64,000 nucleotides of DNA from Thermoplasmata archaeon (GTDB taxonomy: Archaea; Thermoplasmatota; Thermoplasmata; Lutacidiplasmatales; UBA184). Shown here piece by piece: positions 16,779-25,631 of the stretch; the stretch's first letter is position 1; each line of letters begins with the position of its first letter. The DNA lies in contig DAHUZP010000026.1 of assembly GCA_027306505.1 (NCBI GenBank), positions 165,103 to 229,102 of the forward strand, read 5' to 3'. The notes beneath the pieces were generated by a model. That model was not told the DNA's origin. It saw only the letters and a program-made list of their open reading frames with translations, and ran no database searches. The position numbers and the translations under genes were made by a program.

Positions 16779-19205
16779 TCAGAGGTCCTTCGGGAAGCGC
16801 TGGCGCAGACCGGAGTAGATCCGGAGCAGGTCCAGGCCCTTGATGAGACCGGATCTCCCCTCTCCGACGTCCAGGGAGCGGAAGTAGTCCCCCAGCTCCT
16901 CCTCCCGTCCCAGCCCGAGGTAGGGGACGGACCACTGCAGTATCAGCGGGACGACGCCGGTCGCCGCGAAGTTCTGCAGGAGGATCGGCAGGAACTGCTG
17001 GAGCCCGATCCACATCACACGGTGGGCGTGGGGGTTCGCGATCATGGCGACGAAGATCTCGAGACCGGTGGTCGGCGTGACCTCCCCGCCGAAGGGGAGG
17101 GCCAGTGCACGTCGCAGAGCTTCCGGGTCCCGGAAGCTCCCGAGGGCCCTCGCGAGACGCCCCTTCTCCTCGTCGGTCTTCGAGCTCCGCATCTTGGCGA
17201 GGACCTCGTCGAACACCGGGTCGCCCTTCTCCTGGACATAGGCGACCGCGATCGCTCCGAGGAGGGAGGGGTCCTCCTTCTCCCAATTGGAGAAACGCGT
17301 GGCGAGCGAGGCGGAGAAGGACGGGTCGAGCAGCACGCGGATCCCGCTGATGCGTTGGCGAAGCACCGCGTCGCGCGCGGCCTCCCCCTTGCGAGGATGA
17401 AGGCCCAGCCGTTCGCTCTGCGCCCGGACCGTCTCGGTGATCGCCCGAACGTAGGCCGGGTGGTCGAGGAGGACGGGGAGCACGGTCGTGGTCTCGCTCA
17501 GGAGTTCGACGAGGACCAGGTAGTCGGTCTCCTGGGCTGCAGCACGGACGAGCTCCAGGTAGGACCCCGCCGACTCCTCTCCGGCGAGCAGGAAGGCGAA
17601 GGTGTCCTGCAGGAGCCCCCATCGGTCCCAGGAGGAGAGCTCAGGGAAGCGCCGACGGAGCGATGCTCCGAGCTCTCCCACGTAGCGGACCCGCGCGAAA
17701 CTGCTCCGCCCGTGGCCCACGACCACCGAGTTCAGGTCACGGACCGGTAGATGGACCCGCTCGCCCTTCAGCAGGTGCTCTGTGGCCGACCCGTCGGCGA
17801 GGATGTTCATCGGCACCTGCCAGAGCTGCGGCCGGGCGGCGGAGTCCCCTCCGTTCTCCTCCGGGACCAAGAGGAACCTCTCCTGCTCCAGGGTGAGCTG
17901 GGCGTCCGCGTAGGAGGCCCGCAGCGCGGGATAGCCCGGGCGGTTGAGCCAGTCCCCGAGGATCTCGGAGACCGGGAGCTTCGCCTCCTCGTTCAGGGCG
18001 GCCCACAGGTCCTCGCCGCGCGCGTTCCCGTAGGCAAAGCGCTTGAGGTACCGGGCGACCCCGGCCCGGAAGACCTCCTCCCCCAGGAAGGCCTCCATCA
18101 TCCGGAGGACGCTGCCCCCCTTCGAGTAGCTGATCTCGTCGAAGATGCCGTGGATCTGGTTCGGGTCCTCCACCGGGACGTTGACGGGGTGGGAGTGCGG
18201 GAGGGCGTCCCAGAGCTGGGCGTTGGACGTCTCCAGCGCGAAGTCGCTCCAGACCTGCCAGTCGGGGTAGAGGTGGTTCGAGGCCTTGTAGTCCATGAAG
18301 GTCGCGAAGCTCTCGTTGAGCCAGAGGTCGTTCCACCAGGACATGGTCACGAGGTCCCCGAACCACTGGTGGGCGATCTCGTGGGCCATGACGCTCAGCA
18401 CCTGGCGCTTCGTGCTTTGGCTCGCATCCGGACCGACGAGCAGCAAGCGCTCCCGGAACGAGATCGCGCCCCAGTTCTCCATCCCGCCCACGGCGGTGTT
18501 GGGCACGGCGATCAGGTGGAGCTTCGGCAAGGGAAAGGGTAGGCCGAAGTAGTCTCCGAAGAAGTCGAGGATCTTCCCTGCGTGTTCGAGCGCAAACTCG
18601 GACTGGTCCCCCCGGCCCGGAGGCGTCGCGACGATGATCTCCACCGCACCGTGCTTGCGCCGTCGCTCCTCGAAGGTCCCGATCCCCAGGAAGAGGAGAT
18701 AGGTCGCCATCCGCGGCGTGGGCTCGAAGACATGGTGCTCGCGCGCTCCCTCCTTGGTCCGGCTCTTCGCCGGGGTGTTGAAGATGACCTGCAGCCCCTC
18801 GTCCGTCACGACCTCGACCCGGAAGACCGCCCGCTGGGCGGGGTGGTCGACGCACGGGAGCACGCGCCGGGCCCCGAGCGGCTCGAGCTGGGTCACGATC
18901 GCGTGCTGGGGTCCGTAATCGCTCCGGTAGATCCCGGCGAGGGCGTTCTCCGGGACCTCCCCATGGAAGGCGACCTCCACCACGGCCGCTCCCTTCGGAA
19001 CGCCCTCGATCTGGAGCTCCTCCTTCTCGGGGACGAGCCGATGCGCGCGCTCGGCCCCTTCCTGGGAGATGCGGTCGATGTGAAGCCCGAGCGAGTTGAG
19101 GACCAGGGGCCCTCCATCGTGCTGCAGGTGGACCCGGACCGTGCCCGAATAGGTGAGCTTCGCATGATGAACGTCGAGACGGACGTCGTACGCTTCGATC
19201 TTCAC
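16779..19205 (-). CDS. M1-family aminopeptidase, tricorn-interacting-factor type
   Basis: 808 residues from a GTG at 19205; the open frame to 19325 would overlap the previous gene by 56 nt, and family members start at this point (VKIEAYDVRLD resembles the TIF2 N-terminus). Seen are VGGMENWGA (exopeptidase motif, near residue 243), the zinc site HEIAHQWFGDL (near 272) with the downstream Glu in LWLNESFA, and FDEISYSKGGSVLRM. It removes N-terminal residues from peptides; in Thermoplasma, factors F2/F3 trim tricorn products. No tricorn gene is in this window. Confidence 0.9.
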   Translation of the reverse strand: MKIEAYDVRLDVHHAKLTYSGTVRVHLQHDGGPLVLNSLGLHIDRISQEGAERAHRLVPEKEELQIEGVPKGAAVVEVAFHGEVPENALAGIYRSDYGPQHAIVTQLEPLGARRVLPCVDHPAQRAVFRVEVVTDEGLQVIFNTPAKSRTKEGAREHHVFEPTPRMATYLLFLGIGTFEERRRKHGAVEIIVATPPGRGDQSEFALEHAGKILDFFGDYFGLPFPLPKLHLIAVPNTAVGGMENWGAISFRERLLLVGPDASQSTKRQVLSVMAHEIAHQWFGDLVTMSWWNDLWLNESFATFMDYKASNHLYPDWQVWSDFALETSNAQLWDALPHSHPVNVPVEDPNQIHGIFDEISYSKGGSVLRMMEAFLGEEVFRAGVARYLKRFAYGNARGEDLWAALNEEAKLPVSEILGDWLNRPGYPALRASYADAQLTLEQERFLLVPEENGGDSAARPQLWQVPMNILADGSATEHLLKGERVHLPVRDLNSVVVGHGRSSFARVRYVGELGASLRRRFPELSSWDRWGLLQDTFAFLLAGEESAGSYLELVRAAAQETDYLVLVELLSETTTVLPVLLDHPAYVRAITETVRAQSERLGLHPRKGEAARDAVLRQRISGIRVLLDPSFSASLATRFSNWEKEDPSLLGAIAVAYVQEKGDPVFDEVLAKMRSSKTDEEKGRLARALGSFRDPEALRRALALPFGGEVTPTTGLEIFVAMIANPHAHRVMWIGLQQFLPILLQNFAATGVVPLILQWSVPYLGLGREEELGDYFRSLDVGEGRSGLIKGLDLLRIYSGLRQRFPKDL

Positions 19206-19269
19206 GTCGAAGGGGACGATGCCCCCCTCCTCTTGAGCTTGGCTCCCCTCAGGCGCGGTGTCCGTGCGT

Positions 19270-20097
19270 TCAGACCGGCGGGACGAGCCCGGATCCCAGG
19301 CGCTTGCGGAGCGTGAGCGAGGCATCGCTGAAGCCCTCCCGCGTGAGGAAGCTCCGGCTCGCCTCCCGGTGCAGACCGATCACGGTGGAGAGGTGGGTCA
19401 CCCCTTCCCTTCGGGCCCAGCGTTCGACGTACTCGAGGAGTCGGTGACCGACGCCCTTGGTGCGGAACTTCTCCTCGACCACCAGGTCCTCGACGTGGCC
19501 TCGCCTTCCGAAGCGCATCGTCGGGTAGGTCGTGGCCGCGGCGAACCCGATCACCCGTCCGCCCGTCTCCGCGAGGAAGAGCCCCGCGTCCGGGTCGCCC
19601 AGGAACTGCCGGTAGGAGGCCCGGGCCTGCGCCTCGGTGAACCCGGTGGGAGGGGAGCCGCCCTCGAACTGCAGCTCCAAGAGCGCAAGGACCGCGGGCT
19701 CGTCGGCGGTGGTCGCAGGTCGGAGGAGGATGTGCACGTCGTCCCCGACGACCGCCGCCTCGCTAGGGGCGACGGGGGCGCGCAGATCGTCCAGGACCTC
19801 GAAGGTCGTGCGTCGAAGGTCCGCCGCCTTGCCGAACTTCTGGTCGTGCTGGGCCGCGAGCCGCATGGCGGCCGGGCTTTGTCGATAGGATTGGAGCGCT
19901 TCCGCGCTCTCGAGGTCGTACACGGTCCAGTACCGATGGGTCTCCTCCCCATCGACCAGCCGCAGGCGTCGGGCGTGTCGGAAACCCCGTTCCGCGAGCA
20001 CCTCGGGTACGTGGACCTCCCGATGCCAATGGTCCCACTCGGCCTCCCGATCCGGGACGACCTCGGTCCTCACTAGGTAGACGACGCCCTTGGGCAC
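19270..20097 (-). CDS. GNAT acetyltransferase fused to a ferredoxin-like N-terminal domain
   Basis: 275 residues. Residues 1-90 (VVYLVRTEVVPDREAEWDHW, then YWTVYDLESAEALQSY) look like a DUF4286/ABM-type alpha-beta sandwich. Residues 125-275 are a GNAT domain: ILLRPATTADEPAVLALL, the acetyl-CoA segment VEDLVVEEKFRTKGVGHRLL (RTKGVG) and FLTREGF. The two together are an unusual fusion. Possibly the N-terminal part binds a small aromatic substrate; that is inference. Its stop is 65 nt before the aminopeptidase start. Confidence 0.78.
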   Translation of the reverse strand: MPKGVVYLVRTEVVPDREAEWDHWHREVHVPEVLAERGFRHARRLRLVDGEETHRYWTVYDLESAEALQSYRQSPAAMRLAAQHDQKFGKAADLRRTTFEVLDDLRAPVAPSEAAVVGDDVHILLRPATTADEPAVLALLELQFEGGSPPTGFTEAQARASYRQFLGDPDAGLFLAETGGRVIGFAAATTYPTMRFGRRGHVEDLVVEEKFRTKGVGHRLLEYVERWARREGVTHLSTVIGLHREASRSFLTREGFSDASLTLRKRLGSGLVPPV

Positions 20098-20216
20098 GAA
20101 AGGCGGGACACCCTACCCCCTCATGTTCCTTTCCGCCCCCCGGGGGGTGCGGTGGGAGGCGACCGCGCTGACCGAAGGCAGATGTCCTCCGGGGCGATGG
20201 GGCGTCGGGAGCCCCC

Positions 20217-20696
20217 ATGCCACGGTTCTACCGGAGCCGGGTCGGCGTCAAGGCCCTCATCGTCCGGCGGGGCCGGGTCCTGCTGCTGAAGCGTGCGCCG
20301 CACAGCCTGCCCTATCCCGGGCTCTGGGACCTGCCGGGGGGCGGCTGCGAGAAGGGCGAACCGATCCGCGAGACCTTGGTGCGGGAGGTCTTCGAGGAGA
20401 CCGGGCTCCACGTCCGCCCCCGGGCGCCGGTCGACGTGGTCGACCTCCGGTGGAAGCTCCCCCGCGAAAGGGAACAGCTGGGGGTCAGCATAGTCTTCCT
20501 CTGTTCGATCACCGGAGGGCTCCGTCCACCCCGTCTCTCCTCCGAGCACACCGAGTTCGCCTGGGTCGGTCGGGCGGAGCTCGGCCGCTTCCCCATGGCC
20601 CTCCACCTCGATCACGTGGTGCGTGCGGGAACCCCCCGAGCCTCGTCTCGGTCGCGTCCCAGGGCCGCGCGGCGGAACGTGCGTCGGGCGCGCTGA
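20217..20696 (+). CDS. Nudix hydrolase
   Basis: 159 residues. A complete Nudix box spans residues 42-64 (G42, E48, R56-E57, E60-E61, G63), preceded by GLWDLPGG. The family cleaves nucleoside diphosphates linked to other groups, often 8-oxo-dGTP, NADH or ADP-ribose; the substrate cannot be set here. The C-terminal 25 residues are Arg-rich and probably disordered. It ends 102 nt before the methionine synthase operon, and its own promoter is not obvious. Confidence 0.9.
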   Translation: MPRFYRSRVGVKALIVRRGRVLLLKRAPHSLPYPGLWDLPGGGCEKGEPIRETLVREVFEETGLHVRPRAPVDVVDLRWKLPREREQLGVSIVFLCSITGGLRPPRLSSEHTEFAWVGRAELGRFPMALHLDHVVRAGTPRASSRSRPRAARRNVRRAR

Positions 20697-20723
20697 GGAA
20701 GGTCCACCGCCTCCGATAAGGGT

Positions 20724-20738
20724 TTGCACGTCGTGCAA
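20724..20738. promoter_or_regulatory. perfect palindrome upstream of the methionine synthase operon
   Basis: TTGCACG-T-CGTGCAA, two 7-bp arms around one base, 31 nt upstream of the TATA-like box and about 60 nt before the start codon. The position suits an activator or repressor site for methionine metabolism; the protein is unknown. Confidence 0.45.
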
Positions 20739-20768
20739 GGCTTCTCCCGCTCTACTGACGTGGGAGGG

Positions 20769-20777
20769 ATTTAGTAC
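20769..20777 (+). promoter_or_regulatory. TATA box of the metE operon (leaderless)
   Basis: GATTTAGTA is centred 26 nt before the GTG at 20799, so transcription should begin at or within a base or two of the start codon. This supports that GTG as the true start. Confidence 0.55.
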
Positions 20778-20798
20778 CGCCCTTCGTTCGGCCCGTTC

Positions 20799-21959
20799 GT
20801 GTCCTCGGTCAACCTCGGTCTCACCTCCTCCTTCCCGCGATCGGAAGCCCTCGTCAGCGCGACGCGCGACCTCGACCGGGGCCGACGCGGTGCGGAGGAG
20901 GTCCAGGCGCTCTTCGACCAGGAGACCTCCCGCGTCATCGCCTTGGAGGCGAAGCTCGGGTTCTCCACGGTGTCGGGGGGTGACCTCCAGCGGCAGGACC
21001 TCTTCCGGCCGTTCAGCGACTCCACCCCGGGGCTCGAGGTCGGCCCGCTCACCCGGTGGTTCGAGACCAACACCTTCTTCCGGCAGCCGATCGTCCACGC
21101 GCCACCCCAGTGGGCCCCAGGGGCGTTCGCCCGCCAGCTCCCGTTGGAGCGCCTGTTGGAGACCCGTCTCCCGCCCCGGGTCATCCTCCCGGGTCCCTAC
21201 ACCTTCGTGAACCTCGCCGACAACCGGACCGACCTCACGCCGGCGGAGCTCGGACGCCGCTGGTCGGAGCTCCTAGCGCTCGAGGTCCACGACCTCGCCG
21301 CCCACGGCGTTCGTGCCGTCCAGATCCAAGAGCCCTCCCTCGTCGTTCGCCCCCCGTCGGTGGACGAGGAGGCGTGGGTGCGCGGGATCTACGACCCGCT
21401 CGCCTCGGCCCTCTCCGAGGTGGACAGCCTCCTTTGGACCTTCTTCGGGGACGGCGCGCCCATCCTGCCCCTGCTCGCCTCCCTTCCGGTCGACACCGTC
21501 GGGGTCGACCTGGCCGACACGGACCCCGCCCTTCTGACCGACCTCCCGACCGGCAAGGGCCTAGGGCTCGGCTGCCTCGATTCGCGCACCACCCTCCTCG
21601 AGGACCCCCAAGAGATCGCCCGGATCGTGCGCGAGGTGAACGCGCGGCTCCAACCCTCCGAGATCCTCCTCGGACCGGGCGCCCCGCTCGAGCTCGTCCC
21701 CTGGGGCGTCGCGGAACGCAAGCTCGGGGTGCTCCCCCAGGTACGGGACCTGCTGGAGGGCATTCCTGCGGGCTCCCGAAGCACCGGTGAGGGGGCCCAG
21801 GCGTCCGCCGGCGACGGGAGCGGGGGATCCTCCACCCCCTCGAACCGTGCGCGGGGAAGCGCCCGGACAAGTGCAGGTAGCTCCTCTTCCGATCGATCGC
21901 GTCCGCGCTCGGCCAAGGGGAAGTCCTCGCGCCCGAAGGCCAAGGGGGGAAGCCGATGA
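20799..21959 (+). CDS. MetE-like protein, N-terminal-type half
   Basis: 386 residues with a leaderless GTG start. The fold text is that of the cobalamin-independent methionine synthase barrel: LTSSFPRSEALV at the N-terminus, ILPGPYTFVNLADNRTD, VRAVQIQEPSLV (matching the 'vqiDEPal' strand), VDTVGVDLAD and GLGLGCLDSRTT. The Zn-binding His-x-Cys of the catalytic domain is absent (LLWTFFGDG takes its place), so it is probably the substrate-binding or folate-side partner. The last 50 residues are Ser/Arg/Lys-rich. It overlaps the next gene by ATGA. Confidence 0.8.
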   Translation: MSSVNLGLTSSFPRSEALVSATRDLDRGRRGAEEVQALFDQETSRVIALEAKLGFSTVSGGDLQRQDLFRPFSDSTPGLEVGPLTRWFETNTFFRQPIVHAPPQWAPGAFARQLPLERLLETRLPPRVILPGPYTFVNLADNRTDLTPAELGRRWSELLALEVHDLAAHGVRAVQIQEPSLVVRPPSVDEEAWVRGIYDPLASALSEVDSLLWTFFGDGAPILPLLASLPVDTVGVDLADTDPALLTDLPTGKGLGLGCLDSRTTLLEDPQEIARIVREVNARLQPSEILLGPGAPLELVPWGVAERKLGVLPQVRDLLEGIPAGSRSTGEGAQASAGDGSGGSSTPSNRARGSARTSAGSSSSDRSRPRSAKGKSSRPKAKGGSR

Positions 21960-23092
21960 GCTCCCCACGGCTGTTCCCCACCCAGGAGGTGGGCTCGATC
22001 GCGAAGCCCCGTTGGCTCCTTCAAGGGCTGAAGGGCCAGGCCCCGACCCCGGAGGCGCTGCAGGAGCTGAAGCGCTGGAGGGAGCGGACCTCCTTCGTGC
22101 CGGAGCACGACCCGCGTCTCAAGAAGCTCGAGAAGGGCGAGATCGAGGAGGTGGGGGCCCATGGCCTCCGTGACCTGGGCGCCCTCTTCGGTCTCCGCTA
22201 CCTGGAGACCGCGGGGCTAGACCTGGTCTACGACGGCGAGGCTCGCCGGGTGGAGATGTACGAGTTCCCCATCCGCCAGATGACGGGCTTCGAGCTCTCC
22301 GGTCACGTGCGCTCCTTCGACAACAAGTACTACCTCAAGGGAGCCTCCGTGGGCCCCGTGGGGCTCGTCGCCCCCTACCACCTGGACGAGTACGAGTTCC
22401 TCCGCAAGGAGGCGCGCCGGCAGCTCAAGGTCCCGGTGACCGGGGCCTACACGCTCGCCGACTGGTCCTGGAACGAGTACTACCTCGGCAAGCAGAAGGG
22501 TTGGAAGGGCAGGAAGGCGCGACGGGCGGCCCAACGGGAGCTCTTGGTGGACATCGCACGCCACGCGATCCGCCCCACGCTCAAGGCGCTCATCGACCGG
22601 GGCGCGAGCGTCCTGCAGATCGACGAGCCCGCCGCGGGCACGCACCCGGACGAGGCGGAGCTCGTCGTGGAGGCCTTCAACGAGAGCACAGAGGGGCTCG
22701 ACGCCAAGTTCGTGATGCACATCTGCTTCTCCGACTACCGCTGCCTCTTCCCCGCGCTCCTGGAAGCGAAGCGGTGCAGGCAGTTCCTCTGGGAGTTCGC
22801 GAACCGCGACACCCCGGAGAAGGACGGCTACCGGGACCTGGAGCTCTTCATGGAGTTCCAGGACGACCGGGAGATCGGGCTCGGCGTGACCGACATCCAC
22901 CGGGACGTCCTCGAGTCACCGGAGCTCATCCGGGACCGGATCCTGCGGGCGTCCAAGATCCTGGGGGACCCCTCCCGGATCTATGTGAACCCCGACTGCG
23001 GCCTGAGGACCCGCTCCCTGGACGTCGCCTGGGAGAAGCTCACGCGCATGGTCCGTGGCGCCGATCTGGCCCGGGCCGCGATCGGGAAGTAG
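21956..23092 (+). CDS. MetE-like catalytic half (zinc methionine synthase)
   Basis: 378 residues. Catalytic features are present: VLQIDEPAAGTH (D223, E224), the zinc pair in FVMHICFSDY (H255 and C257), Glu280 in WEFANRD, and the last ligand C348 in VNPDCGLRTR. It should transfer a methyl group to homocysteine. Archaeal proteins of this short form often use a corrinoid or unusual folate donor rather than triglutamyl folate. The ATGA overlap with the preceding half implies a heteromeric enzyme. Confidence 0.88.
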   Translation: MSSPRLFPTQEVGSIAKPRWLLQGLKGQAPTPEALQELKRWRERTSFVPEHDPRLKKLEKGEIEEVGAHGLRDLGALFGLRYLETAGLDLVYDGEARRVEMYEFPIRQMTGFELSGHVRSFDNKYYLKGASVGPVGLVAPYHLDEYEFLRKEARRQLKVPVTGAYTLADWSWNEYYLGKQKGWKGRKARRAAQRELLVDIARHAIRPTLKALIDRGASVLQIDEPAAGTHPDEAELVVEAFNESTEGLDAKFVMHICFSDYRCLFPALLEAKRCRQFLWEFANRDTPEKDGYRDLELFMEFQDDREIGLGVTDIHRDVLESPELIRDRILRASKILGDPSRIYVNPDCGLRTRSLDVAWEKLTRMVRGADLARAAIGK

Positions 23093-23139
23093 CGGGCTCG
23101 CTCGGCCTCCCCACGAACGCGTCCGGTCCTTGCGAGGCT

Positions 23140-23157
23140 CGGCCCGCGCGAGGGCCG
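23140..23157. terminator. GC hairpin between convergent genes
   Basis: CGGCCC, loop GCGCGA, GGGCCG: 6-bp stem between the metE-half stop (23092) and the end of the minus-strand membrane protein gene (23168). Confidence 0.35.
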
Positions 23158-23167
23158 GCTCCTCCCT

Positions 23168-23713
23168 TCACTTGGGGCGCGGGGCCGGGGCCGGGGGAGA
23201 GGTTGGGCTCGCCGCCCCCTTGCTGGTGCTCGGCACATCGGCCGTCTTCACGGGCTTCGGCGCTCGGGAAGGCATCCGGAAGGAGAGCTTGGGCCGAGGA
23301 GGAGGTACCCCCTTGCGCTCAACGAGGGCCCGCCGCCAGCGCACGTCGTCCAGTACGGTCAGGGCGAGCAGGATGGGGAACGCCGCCATCGTGATGAGCG
23401 CGAGCCCGCCGGAGGAGATCCCCACGGTGCGGACCCCCACGTAGGCAAGGCCTGCGCCCATGACCAGAAGGCCGACGCCCACGAGCAGGTTCTGGTTGGT
23501 GGAGCGCTGGAAGGCCGGCAGGTTCGTGCGGTACCGTTCGATCAGCGCCTGGTCCAGCTTCTGCGTGGGGCTCGGCCGGCCCAGGGCCGATGGGGTGGGG
23601 CGGGGTAGGCTCACGAGGGCGGCAGAACGGCCTCCCTTCTTGAAGACCACGGTCCTGACCCCCCCCACGCGGACCCTGGTCCGCGTCTCCCATGGAGGCG
23701 TTCGGAACTCCAC
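23168..23713 (-). CDS. two-helix membrane protein
   Basis: 181 residues. After a polar N-terminus with a helical stretch (KLDQALIERYRTNLPAF), two adjacent transmembrane helices (LLVGVGLLVMGAGLAYVGV and GGLALITMAAFPILLALTVL) are joined by a tight turn, then a Pro/Lys/Ser-rich cytoplasmic tail. Function unknown. The listed start overlaps the divergent GNAT gene by 22 nt; a GTG near 23650 would avoid that. Confidence 0.55.
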   Translation of the reverse strand: MEFRTPPWETRTRVRVGGVRTVVFKKGGRSAALVSLPRPTPSALGRPSPTQKLDQALIERYRTNLPAFQRSTNQNLLVGVGLLVMGAGLAYVGVRTVGISSGGLALITMAAFPILLALTVLDDVRWRRALVERKGVPPPRPKLSFRMPSRAPKPVKTADVPSTSKGAASPTSPPAPAPRPK

Positions 23714-24468
23714 CGGGTCCCCCCGGCCCCCCTCTACGGACGCTGCTCAGGCTGGAGGAGGGAGAGGGGCTCACCTTGGACAGCCCCTCGGAGTGGTTCG
23801 GCCCCTTCCTTCCGCTCTTCATCCACGAGACCCTCCGCTGCGCGGGAGAGGTCACGGTCTGGGAGGAGGACGGCCGCGTCCGGGGGATCTTCCTCTACGA
23901 TCCTCAGGAGAAGGTGGGGTCCGTCTTCGCTCCCAGTCGCCCTATGGCCGAGGCGCTCCTCGCGACGAGGCCCGGGACCGCCGTCTTCTCCGAACACGAC
24001 CTGGGCCCGGGTGGCGAGACCTTCCTGCTCTTCGCGCTGGACCTCCGGGGTTGGCAGCCGACGGTCCCGATGCGCTACCCCGTGCGCATCGCCCGCGAGC
24101 AGGACCTGCCCTCGGTCGTCGCGTTGACCCGGGAGGTGAGCGGAGCGGCCGACGAGCGGTGGTTCCGGACGCTCCCGCAGGGGACCGAGGTCTGCTTCGT
24201 GGCGGAGGTGGGTGGCCGGCTGGCGGGCGCCGGATGGGCCTCCCGCGTGGGGCGGCACGGGAGGGTCCATTCCCTGGTCGTCTCGCCGCGCTATCGACGG
24301 ATCGGTCTCGGCACGGACCTCCTCCTCGCCCGCCTGCTCTGGCTGAAGACGCTCGGCGTGGAACAGGCGATCTCCGAGATCTTCACGGAGAACCGCTCCT
24401 CACAACGCGTTGGGGAGAAGGCCGGCATGGCCTGCGTGGGCAAGATGTTCCACTACCCGCACCGATAG
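23692..24468 (+). CDS. GNAT-family acetyltransferase
   Basis: 258 residues. The N-terminal 125 residues are a degenerate alpha/beta part; the C-terminal half is a clear GNAT domain: RIAREQDLPSVVALTREV, then VHSLVVSPRYRRIGLGTDLL (RRIGLG acetyl-CoA loop) and NRSSQRVGEKAGM. The tandem layout resembles two-domain GNAT proteins in which the first domain has lost activity. Substrate unknown. It is divergent from the membrane protein at 23713. Confidence 0.82.
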   Translation: MEAFGTPPGPPGPPLRTLLRLEEGEGLTLDSPSEWFGPFLPLFIHETLRCAGEVTVWEEDGRVRGIFLYDPQEKVGSVFAPSRPMAEALLATRPGTAVFSEHDLGPGGETFLLFALDLRGWQPTVPMRYPVRIAREQDLPSVVALTREVSGAADERWFRTLPQGTEVCFVAEVGGRLAGAGWASRVGRHGRVHSLVVSPRYRRIGLGTDLLLARLLWLKTLGVEQAISEIFTENRSSQRVGEKAGMACVGKMFHYPHR

Positions 24469-24524
24469 AGCTCTTGGGCCCCACCGGGGGAGCTGCACGC
24501 CCCACGTAGGGGGAACGGCCCTCT

Positions 24525-25631
24525 TCAGGTCCGGGGTGCGCCGCACTGGGGGCAGACGGTGGCCGTGGAGTCGATCAGGGTGCCGCAGTATCGGCAGGGG
24601 ACCTTCACGGTCTCCTTGATCACGATCTGCTGCACCGCGGGCTGGTTATGAGGGACCAACTGGACGGTGGGAGGGGCCCAATCGGTGGGAGCTCCGGGGG
24701 CGGCCGAGGCCGAGTGGCGCGGCAGGGAGGAGGCGCCCATCGACGTGGCGCCGCTCCTCGACCTGTGGCGGCGCGCGACGACCACGACGATCACCACCAG
24801 CACGACCACGATCAAGAGGACGACGAGGAGGATCGTGCCGAGGGAGGGCCCCGGGTTGGGGTTGGGGTTGGGGGCGGGCGGCGGGGCGGCCGGGGTGAGG
24901 GCGAAGCTCGCCGTGGTGTCGGTCACCGTGTCGGTCCACGTGAACCCGTCGCCGGTCCCGTCGGTGTCGGTCTCGCTGTAGACATAGCCCACGATGTAGC
25001 CGGTGGTCGGGTCGAAGTAGGCCTGCCAAGTGTAGGTCGCCGTGAAGTGCCCGTACACGTCATTGCGCTGGTAGGACCCGGTGCCCTGCGCGGAGATCGT
25101 CTGCGCGTAGCCCGTGTTGGACAGGGTGTTGGGGACCGCGAAGGGGTCGCTCCGGGAGAGCACGGTCATCTGCGTGTTGAGCAGGAAGAACGTGCCTCCG
25201 GTGGGAAGCGAGTTGTTCATGTAGAACCAGACGAAGGGGTTGGTGTACCCCGTCTGGTTGTCCGTTCCCTGGAGGTAGTGGAACGTGGCGGCGGAGAAGG
25301 AGAACGGCCCCTGGGAGGTCCCTGACTGCGTCGAGCCGGTGTTGTTCCCCCACGTCCAGGTGTCCAGGTAGCTCGCGGACACGGTGCCGTTCGGCAGGAC
25401 GCCGGTGATGGTACGGCTCCCGTTGAGGTAGGTGTGCTCGCTGTAGCCCGTGTAGTTCCCGACGCCCTGGTCGAGCAGGATGCTCTCGAAGAAGCTGAAG
25501 TGGTCGTTGGGCGAGGGGAGGCTGTGACCCCAGCCGCTCGAGACCCCAGGGGCGGAGGCCGAAGCGGTGGAAGCGGAGGTCGGCAGGCAGAGCACGAGGA
25601 GGCAGAGCCCGATCCAGGCCCAGCGCATCAT
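24525..25631 (-). CDS. exported single-span protein with cytoplasmic zinc ribbon
   Basis: 368 residues, starting at the ATG whose ATGA overlaps the TGA of the upstream gene. A signal peptide (WIGLCLLVLCLPTSASTASA) leads to about 225 extracellular residues rich in Tyr, Asn, Gly and Thr with many N-x-S/T sites. Then come a PNPNPNPGP linker, one strong transmembrane helix (LGTILLVVLLIVVVLVVIV) and a cytoplasmic tail ending in a zinc ribbon (CRYCG then CPQCG, about 15 residues between). Topology suggests an outside sensor or adhesin joined to an inside metal-binding end. Third gene of a three-gene operon. Confidence 0.7.
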   Translation of the reverse strand: MMRWAWIGLCLLVLCLPTSASTASASAPGVSSGWGHSLPSPNDHFSFFESILLDQGVGNYTGYSEHTYLNGSRTITGVLPNGTVSASYLDTWTWGNNTGSTQSGTSQGPFSFSAATFHYLQGTDNQTGYTNPFVWFYMNNSLPTGGTFFLLNTQMTVLSRSDPFAVPNTLSNTGYAQTISAQGTGSYQRNDVYGHFTATYTWQAYFDPTTGYIVGYVYSETDTDGTGDGFTWTDTVTDTTASFALTPAAPPPAPNPNPNPGPSLGTILLVVLLIVVVLVVIVVVVARRHRSRSGATSMGASSLPRHSASAAPGAPTDWAPPTVQLVPHNQPAVQQIVIKETVKVPCRYCGTLIDSTATVCPQCGAPRT

